This document shows positions 61,598 to 64,000 of a stretch of 64,000 nucleotides of DNA, piece after piece. Both the position numbers and the translations under genes were made by a program. How positions within the stretch are numbered: the first letter of the stretch is position 1; each line of letters opens with the position of its first letter. Origin of the DNA: Lentzea waywayandensis (lineage in GTDB: Bacteria > Actinomycetota > Actinomycetes > Mycobacteriales > Pseudonocardiaceae); NCBI RefSeq assembly GCF_900115955.1, contig NZ_FOYL01000002.1:1-64000 (forward strand), given 5' to 3'. The notes beneath the pieces are model-generated. The model ran no database searches, was not told the origin of the DNA, and was given only the letters and a program-made list of their open reading frames with translations.

Positions 61598-62914
61598 TCA
61601 GAGCCGCTGCCAGAGGGCAGGGGTGTTCGGCGGCTCCCATCCGGGGACGGACGTGTGTGGCTGGATGATGCGGTAGGTCGCGCCGCCATAGGTGACCTGG
61701 GCGCCGTTGCCGTAGTTGGTGTACGGGGCCCACGAGCCGCCGCCGGGCGGCGTGGTCGTGGTCGTGGTCGTGCCGGTCGGTTGGGTGGTCGTGGTCGGAC
61801 CGGCGGAGGTCACCAGGCGCAGGTTGTACGCCTGCAGGATCTCGGCCACCGGCTGGAAGTAGATGGTGCCGCCGGTCTGGCAGTTGCCGGACCCGCCAGA
61901 GGTGACGCCCTGGGCCTGGTCGCCGGTCAGCCACGAGCCGCCGGAGTCGCCGGGCTCGGCGCAGGCGTTGGTGCGGGTCAGGCCAGTGATGGTGCCCTCG
62001 GGGTAGGTGACCGAGGCGTTCTTCTGCTGGATGGTGCCGCAGCGCCAGCCGGTGGTGGAGCCGGAGCGGCAGACCGAAGAGCCGACCGGAGCCTCCTGGG
62101 AGCCCGCGACCGGGACGGTGCCCGGGTAGCGGTTGACCAGGGCGCGTGGGGTGTTGCCCGCGTCGGCACGGACCCAGGCGTAGTCGTTGCCGGGGAAGCT
62201 ACTGCCCTGGATGGTGCCGCCGGGGTTGGACGTGCGGCCGCCAGTGGCTCCGCAATGGCCCGCGGTGACGAAGCCGCCCTCGACGGCGAAGCCGATGGAG
62301 CAGCGCCCGCCGCCGGGGAGGCCGTAGGCGTTGCCGCCGACGATGTCGATCAGCGGCTTGGGGTTCTCGGTACTGGGCTCGAAGGTGACGATGTCGCCGC
62401 GCAGGCCTGCCTCGGCCGTCCACGCCTTGGCCTGCTCCTCGCCGCCGGCGCGGGCGAGCACGACGATCTTGTTGGTGCGCACGTCGACGTACCAGCCGGG
62501 GACGGTGTCGGGTGCGGTGGTGGCCTTGGCGTCCAGCTTGATCTTCGCGCTCTCCAGAGCGGACGCACTGTGCTTCGCCGTGGTGGCGACGGCGCCGCGC
62601 GAGCGCACCGCGCTCGCCAGTGCCGGGTCGGTGACGGCGACTGTGAGGCTGTGGCCGGTGCTGTCCAGCCAGGACCCGGCGTACGCCGGGCCGAGGCGCG
62701 ACTTCAGCGCGGCGTCGGTCTGGGCTGCGACCTTCTCGGCGTCGAGGCGTTCACGCGCCTGCTCCGAGGAGATGCCGAGGTCACGGGCCATCGCAGCCAG
62801 CATGGCAGGGTCAGCTGTGTTCGCCGCGGTGGCGCTGGTTGTCAGCGCCACCGCGATGGTCAGCCCGGCCGCCGTGACCGCCGCTGTGGCGGCGGCGATG
62901 AGCTTGCGGTTCAT
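61598..62914 (-). CDS. streptogrisin-type secreted serine protease with chitin-binding domain
   Basis: A 438-residue preproenzyme. Signal peptide (1-31, AAATAAVTAAGLTIAVALTT), alpha-lytic-type pro-region (~35-190), S1 catalytic domain with His in FVTAGHCGAT, Asp in GNDYAWVRAD and Ser in GDSGGS, paired cysteines (SVCRSGSTTGWRCG), Thr-rich linker, and a C-terminal CBM5/12-like domain (WAPYTNYGNGAQVTYGG ... PGWEPPNTPALWQ). Extracellular proteolysis on chitinous material. Start ATG 62914. Confidence 0.9.
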   Translation of the reverse strand: MNRKLIAAATAAVTAAGLTIAVALTTSATAANTADPAMLAAMARDLGISSEQARERLDAEKVAAQTDAALKSRLGPAYAGSWLDSTGHSLTVAVTDPALASAVRSRGAVATTAKHSASALESAKIKLDAKATTAPDTVPGWYVDVRTNKIVVLARAGGEEQAKAWTAEAGLRGDIVTFEPSTENPKPLIDIVGGNAYGLPGGGRCSIGFAVEGGFVTAGHCGATGGRTSNPGGTIQGSSFPGNDYAWVRADAGNTPRALVNRYPGTVPVAGSQEAPVGSSVCRSGSTTGWRCGTIQQKNASVTYPEGTITGLTRTNACAEPGDSGGSWLTGDQAQGVTSGGSGNCQTGGTIYFQPVAEILQAYNLRLVTSAGPTTTTQPTGTTTTTTTPPGGGSWAPYTNYGNGAQVTYGGATYRIIQPHTSVPGWEPPNTPALWQRL

Positions 62915-62971
62915 GTCCGCTCCTTGCGTGCAGGGTGATTGCGCGCAGACCCTACGACGAGGATCACACCA

Positions 62972-62983
62972 AGTGGTACATAC
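62972..62983. promoter_or_regulatory. DasR/GntR-like palindrome upstream of the protease
   Basis: TGGTACATACCA (TGGT-ACCA arms around a 4-base core) lies 58 bases upstream of the protease start. The TGGT...ACCA form resembles the DasR dre site (TGGTCTAGACCA) that controls chitin-linked genes, but the core differs. Confidence 0.4.
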
Positions 62984-62989
62984 CAATTG

Positions 62990-63308
62990 GCCATAAGGTT
63001 GGACGCCACCGTGCTCGACGCATCCGCGCTGTGCACCTGCACCCCGGAACCGAGCCAGAGCATTTCGCCGACCACCAGACGGACAGCAAGCAGCAAGGAA
63101 TCTGCTGGCCCGGGCACGAATTCAAGGGTGCGAGCGAGGGAGGACGGGCCGCCGCCCGATGGTGGGTGAACTGGTACTGCGGCGGGTTCAGCAGCTTGTG
63201 CAGCCGGGCGACGATCGCGCCGTCCCCACGCAGCCCCCCGGCTCGTCTCGAAGATCGTCTTTCGCAGACCAGGGGTGGTCACCGGCCAGTGTGATCGGTT
63301 TCGCCACA
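62990..63308. other. intergenic, no supported gene
   Basis: About 320 bases between the protease promoter and the MbtH terminator. Frames on both strands are Pro/Arg-rich with no start signals. No known element seen. Confidence 0.4.
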
Positions 63309-63347
63309 GCGGCTCGGCCTCTTCGCGATCCGACGAGGCCGAGCCGC
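63309..63347 (-). terminator. terminator of the MbtH/oxygenase operon
   Basis: GCGGCTCGGCCTC (63309-63321) pairs perfectly with GAGGCCGAGCCGC (63335-63347), 13-base loop, just after the MbtH stop at 63352. Confidence 0.8.
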
Positions 63348-63351
63348 GAGG

Positions 63352-63582
63352 TCATCGTCCGGCTGCCTGCCGGTCCAGCTGCTCGCGCACGCTGCGCGGG
63401 CGCATGTCGGTCCAGTTCTGGTTCACGTAGTCGAGGCAGGACTGGCGGGTGTCCTCGCCGTGGGCCACGGTCCAGCCTTCGGGAACGGCGGCCAGCGTCG
63501 CCGGCCAGAGGGCGTGCTGGCCCTCGTCGTTGACGACCACGAAGAAGCGGCCGTCCTCGTCGTCAAAAGGGCTCGTGCGCAT
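63352..63582 (-). CDS. MbtH-family NRPS partner
   Basis: A 76-residue MbtH-like protein: SPFDDEDGRFFVVVNDEGQH, LWPATLAAVPEGWTVAHGED, then SCLDYVNQNWTDMRP, with all three conserved Trp. It activates adenylation domains of nonribosomal peptide synthetases. Last gene of its operon, 13 bases after the oxygenase. It marks the end of an NRPS cluster beyond the window. Confidence 0.95.
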   Translation of the reverse strand: MRTSPFDDEDGRFFVVVNDEGQHALWPATLAAVPEGWTVAHGEDTRQSCLDYVNQNWTDMRPRSVREQLDRQAAGR

Positions 63583-63595
63583 CAGAAGGCTCTTT

Positions 63596-64000
63596 TCAGT
63601 AGATGGTGCGGTCGTTCGCGGTGCGGCGGTGGGCGCGCGACTTGCGGAGGTCGCGGGCGATGTTCAGGCGGGTCAGCCAGCGGTCGGTGCCGTCGAAGCG
63701 GGCGGTGAACGGCTCACGGCCGTGTGTGCCCCGGTAGTTGTCGAGGAACAGGACCTCGCCCGGCTTCAGGGCGTAGCCCGCGATGTTGGCGTCGATCGCC
63801 TTGACGATCGTGTCCAGCGCGGCGGCGGCCTCGGGGTCGGAGGCCGGGACCTCCATGAAGTACGGGTCGAGGCGCAGGTACGGGTCCTCCTGCGGACCGA
63901 ACAACACGGCGATGGGCTCGGGGTTCGCGTCCAGGCCGGAGATCCACTCGTAGCTGCGGTCCCGCAGGCGGCGGAGCTGTTCGTCGCCGTCGTCGTTCTG
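63596..64000 (-). CDS. TauD/TfdA-type Fe(II)/2-oxoglutarate oxygenase, 3' part
   Basis: The C-terminal 134 residues of a clavaminate-synthase-like oxygenase; the start lies beyond the window. Visible: DPYFMEVPASDPEAAAAL, LKPGEVLFLDNYRGTHGREP (distal His of the iron triad in GTHGR) and the 2-oxoglutarate Arg in RWLTRLNIARDLRKSRAHRR. The sequence looks like VioC/AsnO-type beta-hydroxylases of Arg/Asn. With MbtH beside it, it probably tailors an amino acid for an NRPS product. Confidence 0.85.
   Translation of the reverse strand, partial: QNDDGDEQLRRLRDRSYEWISGLDANPEPIAVLFGPQEDPYLRLDPYFMEVPASDPEAAAALDTIVKAIDANIAGYALKPGEVLFLDNYRGTHGREPFTARFDGTDRWLTRLNIARDLRKSRAHRRTANDRTIY

Noticed and set aside
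61478..62938. Long plus-strand frame continuing from the transposase remnant
   Set aside because: Gly/Arg/Val-rich antisense shadow of the secreted protease.

Overview
The window is very GC-rich DNA from an actinomycete. The gene families (iniBAC-type dynamins, a T7SS effector module, an Rv0081/hyc-type cluster, DosR-type dormancy genes, actinobacterial MbtH) resemble those of mycobacteria, but the overall style suggests a Pseudonocardiales-type genome; that placement is inference. I see no rRNA or tRNA gene, no CRISPR array and no phage.

Layout. (1) 1-1.4 kb is decayed: the 3' end of an IS5-type transposase, a frameshifted methyltransferase and a truncated PD-(D/E)XK-like gene. (2) 1.7-4.05 kb is a divergent LysR regulator / FAD oxidoreductase pair. 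(3) 4.1-11.9 kb is an iniBAC-like locus: two dynamin GTPases and two acidic proteins, divergent from an Hsp70-like membrane ATPase, a small membrane protein and a LuxR regulator. (4) 11.9-14.7 kb holds a P450 remnant and a three-gene type VII secretion module ending in a nuclease-toxin-like effector. (5) 15-27.6 kb carries two closely related Rv0081-type ArsR regulators, a CBS-BON protein, a coupled small protein / malic-enzyme-like / PEP carboxykinase operon, and a six-gene hyc/Nuo-like membrane complex whose large subunit lacks the Ni-binding cysteines. (6) 27.6-50.9 kb is a dormancy/hypoxia island: universal stress proteins, a WS/DGAT acyltransferase, flavodoxin, nitroreductase, beta-CASP RNase-like protein, Hsp20, ABC exporters, a complete NAD(P)-linked group 3b [NiFe]-hydrogenase operon and a short HPF-type ribosome hibernation factor. 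(7) 51-61 kb has an RTX-like secreted protein, a VIT-type transporter, a SQR-TusE-DsrE sulfur operon, a large cysteine-desulfurase-like enzyme, and a CstR-type persulfide module (CsoR-family repressor, TauE/SafE, rhodanese, MBL-rhodanese protein). (8) 61.3-64 kb has a second transposase remnant, a streptogrisin-type protease, and the edge of a probable NRPS cluster (MbtH plus a TauD-type oxygenase).

How it fits together. Four regulatory signatures can be read by eye. A DosR-box-like motif, close to AGGACKTTCGTCCCT, occurs about 35 or about 54-60 bp upstream of many dormancy genes. TTGCTAA-type inverted repeats lie next to both ArsR genes. TACCCC(N)GGGGTA palindromes flank the CstR-type module. 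GC-rich hairpins end several operons. Together they suggest an oxygen- and sulfur-responsive survival island: H2 and sulfide as electron sources, PEPCK-linked carbon rerouting, lipid storage, chaperone and ribosome hibernation, and an ion-pumping membrane complex of unknown electron donor. Many truncated second copies (DGAT, flavodoxin, nitroreductase, ABC ATPase, ADH, thioredoxin) show the island has been rearranged repeatedly.
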